From JAKAML01 sp964471635 (GTDB taxonomy: Bacteria > Pseudomonadota > Alphaproteobacteria > Rhizobiales > Hyphomicrobiaceae), in contig CAYYGO010000002.1 of assembly GCA_964471635.1 (NCBI GenBank), forward strand, positions 62,001 through 126,000: DNA of 64,000 nt. Direction: 5' to 3'. The position numbers and the translations under genes are program-made. Shown piece by piece: positions 26,589 to 35,064 of this stretch; the stretch's first letter is position 1, and every line of letters starts with the position of its first letter. The notes beneath the pieces were generated by a model. That model saw only the letters and a list, made by a program, of their open reading frames with translations, did not search any database and had not been told where the DNA came from.

Positions 26589-26616
26589 TGGCGGATGAGG
26601 AGGGATTCGAACCCTC
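26589..26616 (-). other. tRNA 3'-end fragment (T-arm, acceptor strand, CCA)
   Basis: On the minus strand: a perfect T-arm (GAGGG, TTCGAAT loop, CCCTC), then CTCATCC, discriminator G and CCA. The 5' part expected for an acceptor GGATGAG is not found upstream, so this is a fragment, not a tRNA. Such ends are typical remains of integrative elements that recombine at tRNA 3' ends. It is not the 3' end of the nearby tRNA-Ser(CGA), whose stem differs. Confidence 0.6.
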
Positions 26617-26734
26617 GGCATTCTTGGAGCAAGTCCCGCAAATAGTTTCGTATTTTCAGTGCGTTAGGATCGGAGGCATTGTCTGCCTACGCCCTTTTTG
26701 CTTAACTTCTATGCCCATTTGAGCGGATTGCCTG

Positions 26735-27037
26735 TCACGTAGCGTACGGCGGACGCGACAACGCCTCGCGCAACCGGCGCAAGAACTCGCGGACGTCCTT
26801 GCCGTCGTGGAAGGCACTGGTCACGGGCAACGTCCACCAGAATTCCTTCAGGTCTTCGTCGCTGAACCGACCATCGAAGAGTTCGTCGATGAACGGCGCG
26901 ATTGATCTCGCTTCGCGCACCTCAAGATTGTGAAGTGCCAACAGGACCAAGCCATCCCATGAGGTGACGAGGTCGTCGAGATCTGGTCCGAAGTTCCAAC
27001 ACATGCGCTTGAAGATCGGCGGAGGCTCTGGAAACAT
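26735..27037 (-). CDS. Probable immunity protein for the adjacent RNase A-like toxin
   Basis: 100 residues, soluble, acidic with aromatic patches (DLDDLVTSWDGLVLLALH; SDEDLKEFWWTLPVTS). The gene appears intact: ATG at 27037 with AAGGA about 8 bp upstream and no internal stops. It begins only 3 bp after the original stop of the toxin reading frame, the classic toxin-immunity arrangement. The immunity function is inferred from position, size and charge, not from a recognised fold. Sequence is lower in GC than the flanking chromosome, suggesting transfer. Confidence 0.65.
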   Translation of the reverse strand: MFPEPPPIFKRMCWNFGPDLDDLVTSWDGLVLLALHNLEVREARSIAPFIDELFDGRFSDEDLKEFWWTLPVTSAFHDGKDVREFLRRLREALSRPPYAT

Positions 27038-27040
27038 GCC

Positions 27041-27738
27041 CTAATCCTTGTTCGAAGGCCAAGACGAATGGACGTAGTAGCCTTTCTCGCTGGCTTGGGT
27101 TCGCCGTATCAAAACAGTGACGCCTTATGTCGGCCTCATGTGCGGCTGGGCCCGGTCGTTGGGTGCATACGCTTCGTAGCCGGTCGGACTATCGAAGTCG
27201 GCCAACAGGAATTTGAATGGTAGAGCCGACGTGAGGCCTCCCACGACGAATTCTTCAACCTTGCTTCTATTCTGGGCCAGGGTCGAGTTGACAAGTTTGT
27301 TAGCGGCTTCAATCGGCGTGAATGAACCTGCACGCCGCATCCCAAAGGACAATATTCCGGCAATGCTGGTCCGGCTGCTGATAATCCGACCCTCAGATAC
27401 TCATCCGATTTGCCGACATGTTCGGTGTGCGTATGACCTCCGAGCGATGCTTCGTCGAGGATGTCCACCGGATAACCCGAGCGGCTGCCCGGCCCGCCAA
27501 TCAGGAGGAGCTGCAGATCATCGCCTGTGTCATCGTTGACGTTGACGTCGCCAGCGCCCGTGTCGGTCCAACGTCCTCTATCGTCGCGCGGCTGATCCGC
27601 GTTGAAGCCAGCCTTGCGGAGCAGTGATGCCAATTTCTCCGCGGCCAGGACGACTCGTCGTGCCGCGATCTCACACTTCAACGCGAGCAGGGCGGAACGG
27701 ACCGAAGTGGTCACTGCGTCTATTTCGAGATCTTGCAC
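27041..27738 (-). pseudogene. Decayed RNase A-like polymorphic toxin (frameshift plus nonsense)
   Basis: A GTG at 27738 (GAGG upstream) opens a frame with a helical N-terminus and the FNADQPRDDRGRWTDTG motif seen in rhizobial toxin-like proteins, then LGGHTHTEHVGKSDEYLR, the His-rich hallmark of CdiA-type RNase A domains. At about 27385-27390 one base is missing; restoring it continues as IISSRTSIAGILSFGMRR and SFTPIEAANKLVNSTLAQN. A TAA at 27127-27125 interrupts where a Tyr codon is expected, after which GVTVLIRRTQASEKGYYV reads to TAG at 27043-27041. Length with the missing base restored is 699 bp. Two disabling lesions make the toxin inactive as sequenced unless one is a sequencing error. 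Confidence 0.78.
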
Positions 27739-27905
27739 CGCATCCTCGCGACCACTTCGCATGTGGCCATGATGACGGTGTCGCGACCGGCGGGGATAAC
27801 TGAAAAGTGGTCTCCAGCTGTGGAGACAGAAACGCGAATGCTGTCGACCTTGCCTGCCGATGGCCGGCCCTGCCGGCGTCGGAGAACCACGACTGCGGGT
27901 TGTTG

Positions 27906-28016
27906 TTTCCGGCACGGACTTCGACGGAAGTTCGGCGCTCCGGCGCCGACAACGGTACCACAGGAAACCCGATAGGAGACTTTTGCCGGCACAGCGCCCC
28001 GACAACGGCACCAAAG
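27906..28016. repeat. Diverged direct repeat, copy B
   Basis: Partner of 26247-26355, about 1.66 kb away, same orientation, flanking the toxin-immunity pair. Identity by eye is roughly three quarters, highest over ACCCGATAGGAGACT. Confidence 0.6.
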
Positions 28017-28125
28017 TGATCTCTGCGGCGGTCGCCACAATCCGGGCGGGCTAACCCGCCGGAACTACGGACCGAGTTCCGACTCCACCCAAAAACGCGA
28101 AAAAGCGTGAATAATCAATATGTTA

Positions 28126-28215
28126 TGGCGGAGAGGGTGGGATTCGAACCCACGATACAGTTGCCCGTATGCCGCATTTCGAGTGCGGTGCCTTCAACCA
28201 CTCGACCACCTCTCC
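28126..28215 (-). tRNA. tRNA-Ser (CGA anticodon)
   Basis: 90-nt class II tRNA with encoded CCA. Acceptor GGAGAGG pairs with CCTCTCC at the 3' end, anticodon loop CTCGAAA in a CGCA/TGCG stem gives anticodon CGA, there is a long variable arm, and the T-arm is GTGGG-TTCGAAT-CCCAC. It reads UCG Ser codons. It lies at the right edge of the accessory islet. Confidence 0.96.
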
Positions 28216-28361
28216 GGTTGCCAGCGTCTGTGTCGGCAGAGCGAGGCTTGTAGCCTCATCGGTCGCGGCACGCAAGCCGTCGCAGCCCACGAATTCCGCC
28301 TGTCCGCAACGCTCCGGATGAGGACCGCCTCGCACGCGACATCCCTAACGCCGGGCAACGC

Positions 28362-29144
28362 TCATTTGACGACCTGACTCAGAGTATTGACCAGCCTGCC
28401 GATCCCGTCGATCGACACTTCGACCCTGTTCTCGGCCTCCTTCATCGCACCGACGCCGACCGACGTGCCGCAGCAGATCACGTCGCCCGGCTCGAGCGTC
28501 ATGTCACGCGAGATCATGGCCACGATTTCAGCCGGCTTGTAGAACATGTCCGATAACGCATAGCTCTGGCGCTCGGCGCCGTTGAGCACGGTGAGCAACC
28601 GGCTTTGCAAGGGGTCGAACCCGGTCGCGATAGCCGGCCCGAACGCGCCGAACGTGTCGAAGCTCTTGGCGCGAACCCACTGCGCGAAGCTCGTGTTCTC
28701 GTTGATGATGTCGGCCGCGGTGACATCGTTGGTGCACGTGTAGCCGAAGATCGCGGCCTCTGCCGCGGCTGTGTCGCCATCGCTGATTCGACGCCCAATA
28801 ACGATGGCAAGCTCGCCTTCGTAGACGATCTTGCCGGAGTAGGACGCCGGGCGGCGGATGGCCTGACCGTGCGCAAGGTGGCAGTTGGGCGCCTTGATCA
28901 GATAGAGCGGATGGGCAGGCTTCGTTGTCCCGAGCTTCTGCGCGAGCTCGCCGAAATTGTTCCAGAGCGCGATCATCTTGCCCGGCGCGCAGGGCGTCAG
29001 GAGTGTCACCGCATCGAGCGGCAGCGTGGTGCCGGTGGCGGAATTTGCGCCGAACAGTGCCCCCTCGTGGACCGTGATCGTGTCGCCCGCAAGCGCACCG
29101 AAGCCTTCGCGACCAGAGTGCTCGAACCGAACCCAGTGCGTCAT
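28362..29144 (-). CDS. Fumarylacetoacetate hydrolase (FAH) family protein
   Basis: 260 residues. Metal-binding residues of the FAH fold are visible: KIVYEGELAIVIGRRISDGD (two Glu) and the following GYTCTNDVTAADI (Asp), with RAKSFDTFGAFGPAIATG and CCGTSVGVG completing the active site. Family members hydrolyse or decarboxylate 2-oxo-acid C-C bonds in aromatic or sugar catabolism, needing Mg or Mn; the substrate here is unknown. ATG at 29144 follows GGAGGGGAAG. Monocistronic by position. Confidence 0.9.
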   Translation of the reverse strand: MTHWVRFEHSGREGFGALAGDTITVHEGALFGANSATGTTLPLDAVTLLTPCAPGKMIALWNNFGELAQKLGTTKPAHPLYLIKAPNCHLAHGQAIRRPASYSGKIVYEGELAIVIGRRISDGDTAAAEAAIFGYTCTNDVTAADIINENTSFAQWVRAKSFDTFGAFGPAIATGFDPLQSRLLTVLNGAERQSYALSDMFYKPAEIVAMISRDMTLEPGDVICCGTSVGVGAMKEAENRVEVSIDGIGRLVNTLSQVVK

Positions 29145-29291
29145 CTTCCCCTCCGTCGGCCCTTTCGCGGGCCCTCCGATGTTGGCGCTTGCAGCGCGGG
29201 AAGGCCATAGCAGCACGCCGAGGAATGGGCCAGCCGGGTGACGCGCAACGGCCCCTGCACGACCTCGCGACGACACCGGCCCGCCGCGCGT

Positions 29292-31802
29292 TCAACCGGC
29301 CACGGGCGGCGGCGCAAAGCCGATACCCATCGCGCGAAACCGGTCGAACACCGCCGTGCGCAGCTCAGTCGACACGCCGAGCCCGCGGTTGATGTCGCCG
29401 ACGTGGACGCGGAGCGTGAACGTCAGCTCGGCCGCATTGAAGCCGTCGAACGAGATCAGCGGCTTCGGCACGGACAGCACCTGGGCGTGAGCGCGCGCAA
29501 CATCCTCGAGCACCGCCAGCACCTGCTTGGGATCGGCCGAGGCCGCCGTCTGGATCTTGATCACCAGCCGCCCGACGGCATTGCGATGCGTCCAGTTGAG
29601 CACCCGCCCCGTGATCAGCTCCGAATTCGGCACGATCAGCGACGCCTTGTCGAACGTTTCGATCTCGGTCGAACGTACCGAGATGCTGCGCACGTTCCCC
29701 TGCTCGTTGCCGACGACGATCCAGTCGCCGACTTTAATCGGCCGTTCGATCAGGAGGATCAGGCCCGACACGAAATTGTTGACGATCGATTGCAGGCCGA
29801 AGCCGATGCCGACCGACAGCGCGCCGGCAACGATGGCCAGGTTCGTCACGTCGAGGCCGGCATAGGAGATCGCCACCAGCGCCGCCACGACGGTGCCGAG
29901 ATAGCCCATCGCCGTGTCGATCGAGTGCGCCACACCCTTGTCGACACGCGACTGCTCGAGCACCACTTCGCGCAGCCACCTCTGTACCAGCCGGGTCGCG
30001 AACAAAAGCACGGCAAACAGCACGATGCCGATCAGGATGCGCGCCAGCGAGATCCTGAACTGGCCGATCTCGAAGCCGAACAGGGCGGCCTTGACCCAGT
30101 CGCGAATATCGGCCGACGAGAAGCCCCACTGCAGCAGCATTACCGGCAGCGCAAGGAGCACCAGCACCAAGGTCAACGCCGCTTCCACGAGGCTCGCGAT
30201 CTGCTGGCGCCTCGGCGCGTCGAGCCCGAAGCGCGCTTCGAGCATCTGGCCGACCGGGTGCTTCGGATCGACCGGCTCGCGCGTGAAGGCGCGAATGGCA
30301 AGGAAGAGCAGCGTCGCCACCAGCGCGACGACGCCCGTCATCAGGATCTGCTGCGCCACGAAGCGTGCGAGCGCCACATACCCGAGCAGGGCGGCCAGGA
30401 TGATGCCGGCTGCCGCCAGCCAGAACGGGATCTTGAGCCAGCGCGGCCGCTCTCGCGAGTAGGGCTCGCCGGCAGGGTGCGCCCTGGGCGCGAACGGCGT
30501 CCTCATGATCGCGATCAAGAGCCCGGCGAAGGCGAGGCTCGCGACGAGGAACTGCACCACACTGACCGACAGCGGAACATAGAGCACGCGCGACAAGGAC
30601 GTCACGGCAAGGTCGGCGGCATAGATCGCCGCCATGGCCTGCATCAGCAGCGTGATGCGGCCGGCGGCCGCGTCGGAAAGGTCGACAAGGCGGAGATCCT
30701 GCTCTCCGGGGGCAAAAACGGTGCGGATCAGCGAGGCGACGACAGAGTAGATCAGCACCGCGCGCAGCACTGCCTCCGCGATGCGCGCGCTCGGATAGTA
30801 AAGCAGGCCCAGCGCATCGAGCCCGGCATAGGTCACCAGCGCAGCCAGAACCGCAGGCAGTGCCCGCACAGGCGCGATCCAGGACGCCGCCGCTGCGCGC
30901 TCGAAGAACGAGCTGTGGCGGTCCTGCCCGTTGCGGGCTGTCGTCACCCGTCCGGCGAGCTGCCTGCCGGCCACATAGACCGCTAGCGCGAGCGTCAGCA
31001 GACCGAGCGCCGCCCAACCCTGGCGCCGTGCCGCCGCGAGCCAGTCGCCCACAATGTATCCGACCAGGCGCGCCACCTGTGGTGCATCCCGCACCACGTC
31101 TGTCCACAGCCCCGGAAAGACGGGGCTCGACCGCCGCTCCATCAGGCTCCGCGCGAACATGGTCAGCCTGAGGTCGGTGATGCGGTCGATGGTCTGACGC
31201 GCACGCACCCACGTCACTTCCAAGGTCTTGATCGCGCCGTCGACGGCCGCGGCCTCGCTTGCCAGCCGCTGGCGCTCCGCCGTCACAGCGGCCGCCTCGG
31301 GCGGCTGATCCTTGGCGGGCGGCGGGCCCAGCTTCTCGATCTGGCGCTGGATCTCCGCATGGCGCGGTCTTAAATCGTCGGCAACCTCGGTCGAGCGCGA
31401 GATCACCTGCTCGACATCGTCACGGACGCGGCCAAGGTCGTCGTCGACGTCCTTCATCCGCGACAATGACTTCTCCGCCGTCTCCATCACGGTCAGCAGC
31501 CGCTGGATCGCATCGCTGACGTCGGGCGCCAATTGAACGGGGGCCGCCGGTTGAACGGCGGGCGGAGCCGGCTCTGCGGCCGGCTGCGGCACGGCTGGCG
31601 GGGCCGCCGCCTCGGGAGCAACGGGCACGGCTGGGGCTGCGGGCACTCCCGGTGCCGCAGGCGCCGGCTGAACGGTCCGCGAAATCACAGAAGGCGGCAC
31701 CTGCGACTGCGGCCGCGCAGGTCCAGAAACGGCAAAGGTCAGCGCCAAGGCCAGCAGAACCGAAGCGGGGACAACGCGCATCGGGAAGCGTCCACCAAGC
31801 AT
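29292..31802 (-). CDS. Large MscS-family mechanosensitive channel (DUF3772 type)
   Basis: 836 residues. A signal peptide (VLLALALTFAVSGPA) is followed by an Ala/Pro-rich segment (about 35-90), a coiled periplasmic DUF3772-like region (about 95-215), many membrane helices, and the C-terminal MscS core: pore helix AGALSVGIGFGLQSIVNNFV, beta domain RPIKVGDWIVVGNEQGNV, and the alpha-beta end. Protects against osmotic downshock and may have extra sensing roles through the periplasmic part. An internal ATG at 31781 is an alternative start just before the signal peptide. Confidence 0.92.
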   Translation of the reverse strand: MLGGRFPMRVVPASVLLALALTFAVSGPARPQSQVPPSVISRTVQPAPAAPGVPAAPAVPVAPEAAAPPAVPQPAAEPAPPAVQPAAPVQLAPDVSDAIQRLLTVMETAEKSLSRMKDVDDDLGRVRDDVEQVISRSTEVADDLRPRHAEIQRQIEKLGPPPAKDQPPEAAAVTAERQRLASEAAAVDGAIKTLEVTWVRARQTIDRITDLRLTMFARSLMERRSSPVFPGLWTDVVRDAPQVARLVGYIVGDWLAAARRQGWAALGLLTLALAVYVAGRQLAGRVTTARNGQDRHSSFFERAAAASWIAPVRALPAVLAALVTYAGLDALGLLYYPSARIAEAVLRAVLIYSVVASLIRTVFAPGEQDLRLVDLSDAAAGRITLLMQAMAAIYAADLAVTSLSRVLYVPLSVSVVQFLVASLAFAGLLIAIMRTPFAPRAHPAGEPYSRERPRWLKIPFWLAAAGIILAALLGYVALARFVAQQILMTGVVALVATLLFLAIRAFTREPVDPKHPVGQMLEARFGLDAPRRQQIASLVEAALTLVLVLLALPVMLLQWGFSSADIRDWVKAALFGFEIGQFRISLARILIGIVLFAVLLFATRLVQRWLREVVLEQSRVDKGVAHSIDTAMGYLGTVVAALVAISYAGLDVTNLAIVAGALSVGIGFGLQSIVNNFVSGLILLIERPIKVGDWIVVGNEQGNVRSISVRSTEIETFDKASLIVPNSELITGRVLNWTHRNAVGRLVIKIQTAASADPKQVLAVLEDVARAHAQVLSVPKPLISFDGFNAAELTFTLRVHVGDINRGLGVSTELRTAVFDRFRAMGIGFAPPPVAG

Positions 31803-31811
31803 TCAACTCAT

Positions 31812-31855
31812 CCCTGTGTCGTGACGGCCCTGTGTCGTGACGGCCCTGTGTCGTA
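31812..31855. repeat. Short tandem repeat, 16-bp unit
   Basis: CCCTGTGTCGTGACGG twice in full and a third partial copy, within the leader of the MscS-family gene (just upstream of its start). Likely arose by slippage. Confidence 0.85.
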
Positions 31856-32424
31856 CCGCCGAGCGCATATGGGCCGGCTTGGCGATGTGCGCGATGGGCA
31901 CCGGCCCGCCCGACCGACATCGAGCCTCGCTGCTTGCTTGGCGCCTGCCAATCATGGGAAGCCGCGTCCAGCTTCCGAGCCAGCACTCCGCATCCGGACA
32001 CTGACGACGGCTCTTAGCTCATGGCGTGGAACGCCGTCATGCGGCGATTTGAAGGCACAGCTACCGGGTTGCAGCAGCGACGCCCTGCCGTACGTGGCGG
32101 GCGATCAGCCAAGGGCCGCTTGTGTCGACCTCAAGCGCCCAAGGCACCGGGGTTGCCGATCAAAGGGAACGGTCGCACTACAACCGCAAGACATCGCGTG
32201 GCGGTTGCGCGTGCCTGCCATTCAAACCGAATGCACAAAAAATCGGCCAGACAACGCTCTGTTTCGCGCCCAAATCTGCAGACGCGGCCGCGCTTTGTCG
32301 GCGGGCGGCGCCAGGCAGTCGTCGCAACGAGCGAATTCCGTGTCGAGGCGTCAGCATTCGCGTGTTGTACAATCGGATCCCCGCATTTGCGCTAGCACAT
32401 CGCAGTAGTGTATTTTTGAAATAT
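31856..32424. other. Intergenic region, nothing recognised
   Basis: About 570 bp between the MscS-like gene and the marR gene. Long frames exist on both strands but have Arg-rich, non-protein composition. No RNA gene or repeat seen. Confidence 0.5.
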
Positions 32425-32877
32425 CTACTTTAGCGCAACTGGAGATTGAATACCGCCAATCACGTCAAGCGATTCAACAAGTGAGACGCGTGCATCCTCG
32501 GCGAGCTCCTCGAGCAGCTTCAACTCGACGGCCCGCGACCAAGCTGTGGCGCGGCTCAACATCTCCCGGCCCTCGGGCGTGAGCTGCACCGTGTAGGACC
32601 GGGCATCGATCCGCGAACGCTGCCGACGCAACAGGCCCTCGCGCAGCAGGCGCTGCACGATGTCGCCGAGCGTCGACCTGTCGATGCCGGTCACATCCAC
32701 AATGCGCGTCTGATTGGCGCCCTCATTTGCGGCGAATGCGGACAATACGATGAATTGGCGCGGCGTAATGCTCATCTCGTGCCGCGATGCACTTTGCTGG
32801 TGCTCGAACAAATGGTCCGCTATTTGCGAGGCACGATGTATCCTGTGAATCAGTGAACTTTCGAATAACCACCCCAT
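32425..32877 (-). CDS. MarR-family transcriptional regulator
   Basis: 150 residues. Winged helix-turn-helix: TPRQFIVLSAFAANEGANQT, then IDRSTLGDIVQRLLREGLL (recognition helix) and the wing RRQRSRIDARSYTVQLTPEG. N-terminal helix RIHRASQIADHLFEHQ for dimerisation. ATG at 32877 chosen as the natural family start. Target and ligand unknown; no catabolic operon is adjacent. Confidence 0.9.
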   Translation of the reverse strand: MGWLFESSLIHRIHRASQIADHLFEHQQSASRHEMSITPRQFIVLSAFAANEGANQTRIVDVTGIDRSTLGDIVQRLLREGLLRRQRSRIDARSYTVQLTPEGREMLSRATAWSRAVELKLLEELAEDARVSLVESLDVIGGIQSPVALK

Positions 32878-33298
32878 ACCGACCGCTCCATTTCTCCCCG
32901 GACGACAGCTCCAGCGCAATGCGCGTGCCGACGTCTGTAATTAAGTCCCTTAAGCGACCCCGACCGACTTAGTTACTGCCCCGACCGGCAACCAGATCTC
33001 AGTCGAATTTTAAAGGCGTCGGCTCGTTGCGATGCCACCCGCAAAGACGAGCCTCCACCTATCGCCGCCGATACCGCGCGACGAGCGGGCATTCGGCTAG
33101 CGTCGGCTACGTGCTCAGATGTCGTCGTCTATGGTCGATCGGCCATCGCCCGGAAATCCGCGCTCCTGGCCATCACCGGACCGAGTGCGACGCTCCGAAA
33201 CAGCGGCAGCAGCACTCGTTCACTTCAGTTGGAACCCAACCGCGCCCCTTGCGGGCCCGCCACACGCATACGAACGCGACGCGGTTGAAAGCGAGACG
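32878..33298. other. Intergenic region upstream of marR
   Basis: 421 bp. An AT-rich patch at 32935-32955 (TAATTAAGTCCCTTAAG) could be part of the marR promoter or operator; nothing else recognised. Confidence 0.4.
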
Positions 33299-33742
33299 TC
33301 AGCAGGACGAGGTGCCGTCAGCGCGCAAAATGTCCCGGCAGATCGATGCCGCGAGACGGTTCACGTCGTCGTCGAGCTCGGGCACCTGGCGCTCGAGCCA
33401 CAGCCGCGCCTTGAGCCGCAGCTGCTCGCCGTCGCGTGCGGGAAGCTCCGCAACGCGCGCTGACAGGTCTCGCATCTCCTCGAGTGCAAGCTCGAGTGCG
33501 CCGCTCATGCGGCGCTCCCATTGCTTGGATTCGATCTCGCTCCAGCCTGGCGCAGCCTTCATCTCGGCGTGGAGGCGCTGCGCATGATCTAGCGTGCGCC
33601 GCAGCGTCTCGAACCGCGCAGATAGAACCCCGACCTCGTCGGCGCCGCTTGCAGCCTCGCCTGCAAACATGCGAGTCCCCTGCGCTGACGACGCTTCAGT
33701 AGGGACCATTGTGCCGCCGCCATATCTTGCCTGTCTTGCCAT
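33299..33742 (-). CDS. Hypothetical alpha-helical protein
   Basis: 147 residues, soluble, mostly helical with heptad-like spacing (VLSARFETLRRTLDHAQRLH; ALEEMRDLSARVAELPAR). No signal peptide, no recognised domain. ATG at 33742 has GGAAG 10 bp upstream. Amino-acid composition is protein-like, supporting a real gene; function unknown. Divergent from the araC-type regulator, sharing a 263-bp intergenic region. Confidence 0.6.
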   Translation of the reverse strand: MARQARYGGGTMVPTEASSAQGTRMFAGEAASGADEVGVLSARFETLRRTLDHAQRLHAEMKAAPGWSEIESKQWERRMSGALELALEEMRDLSARVAELPARDGEQLRLKARLWLERQVPELDDDVNRLAASICRDILRADGTSSC

Positions 33743-33890
33743 CTCTGTGAAGCTTCCTGGTATTCTTCCGGCCCACGATATGCCAGAGAAGAACGGTGCC
33801 GAATGTCAGCTGAGCAGACGTTCGGCCTTAACAAGTCAACTTCTGACGTCAATTATAGAACATCGCGCAAATTGACTTGACCCGGCACGC

Positions 33891-33900
33891 CAAACGTTTG
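33891..33900. promoter_or_regulatory. 10-bp palindrome in divergent promoter region
   Basis: CAAACGTTTG, perfect inverted repeat in an AT-richer stretch between the hypothetical gene and the AraC-type gene. A possible operator, weakly supported. Confidence 0.3.
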
Positions 33901-34005
33901 ACCTTAAACAAAGCGGCTACTTTGTCTGCTGTTATCTTGATTGTTTGAAGTGCCAGACGACGCAGCGGTTGCCGCCACGGACATCACCCAGGTTATCGAT
34001 CGAAA

Positions 34006-35031
34006 ATGGCGATCACGAACCGCATCTTGAGCGGACTCGGCCCCTACATTGCCAGCCGAGGGCTCGACTTCGAAAACCTGGCCGGACGGGCGGGCATAGA
34101 TCTCTCTCGCCTCGAGGATCCGGACCTTTTCGTAAGTCTGAACGCCGTACTTGGGCTATTCGAGCTGGCTGCGCAGGAGTTGGACGACGACGCCTTCGGC
34201 CTGCGCTTTGCCCAGCTTAACCCGTTGCCGCCGTTCGGCCTTTTCCACTACATCATGTTCAATGCTCCGACGCTCCAGGCGGCGCTCGAGTCGAACTCCC
34301 GTTACTCCACCCTCATCATCTGCGACTACGATCTCTCGTTCTCGATCCGCGACGGAGTTGGCACCTACGCGCTCGGCGCCCACGCAAAGACGTCACCCGG
34401 CCGACAGTTCCAGGACTACGTTGCCATGCTGCTCGTCGCGCGCGTCCGGCTCTTGCTGTGCGACAGAAGCTGGCAGCCACTATCGGTCGCGTTCGATCAC
34501 GCGCCGCCGCGGAACATCGCCGAGTTCGAGCGCGCGCTCTGTCCGCGACTCGCATTCGGTGCCGCCACCGCATCCGTGCAGTTCGACGCTGCTTCGCTCG
34601 CGGCGCCCGTGCCGACGGCGGATCCCGTGCTGTTCCATGACCTTACAACCGTCGCGGACAAACTCATCGCGATGTCACCCCAGACACGCCGATCGGTGCG
34701 CGACCGTGTGCGCGAATACATCCTCAGGTCGCTTCAAGATCAGCGGGTTAGCCAGGAGGATGCCGCCGAGGAGCTTGGCCTGTCCGTCCGCACGCTTCAG
34801 CGCGAACTGACCTGCGAGGGCACCACGTTCAGCCAGCTTGTCGACGACACACGGCGCGCGACGGCCGAGCAGTTGCTGCTCGACACGGATCTGACGCTGA
34901 CCGAGATCTCGTTCATGGTCGGCTTCTCGGAGCTCAGCGCATTTTCCCGCGCCTCGCGCAACTGGTTCGGCGAGCCCGCCAGCAGCATGCGCAAGCGCGG
35001 TCGCCACTCGGGCAGCGACCGCACCAATTGA
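34006..35031 (+). CDS. AraC-family regulator with Arabinose_bd-like (PF12625) sensor domain
   Basis: 341 residues. N-terminal sensor (LGPYIASRGLDFENLAGRAG; FGLFHYIMFNAPTLQAALE) is the OruR/ArgR-type ligand domain, followed by a C-terminal AraC DNA-binding domain with two helix-turn-helices (VSQEDAAEELGLSVRTLQRE; DLTLTEISFMVGFSELSAFS). Such proteins often activate catabolic genes nearby; the downstream convergent gene here is an Ntn-type amidase. ATG at 34006. Confidence 0.92.
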   Translation: MAITNRILSGLGPYIASRGLDFENLAGRAGIDLSRLEDPDLFVSLNAVLGLFELAAQELDDDAFGLRFAQLNPLPPFGLFHYIMFNAPTLQAALESNSRYSTLIICDYDLSFSIRDGVGTYALGAHAKTSPGRQFQDYVAMLLVARVRLLLCDRSWQPLSVAFDHAPPRNIAEFERALCPRLAFGAATASVQFDAASLAAPVPTADPVLFHDLTTVADKLIAMSPQTRRSVRDRVREYILRSLQDQRVSQEDAAEELGLSVRTLQRELTCEGTTFSQLVDDTRRATAEQLLLDTDLTLTEISFMVGFSELSAFSRASRNWFGEPASSMRKRGRHSGSDRTN

Positions 35032-35064
35032 CAAGGGCGTTTCCGAGTGCCCTGCCGCTCGGCA

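Noticed and set aside
28126..28215. tRNA-Ser(CGA) as the attL/attR partner of the tRNA fragment at 26589
   Set aside because: The T-arm stems and acceptor strands differ (GTGGG/CCTCTCC versus GAGGG/CTCATCC), so they are not copies of the same tRNA 3' end.
33936..33950. CTTGATTGTTTGAAG as an Fnr box
   Set aside because: Only the left half-site matches; the right half is not TCAA at the correct spacing.
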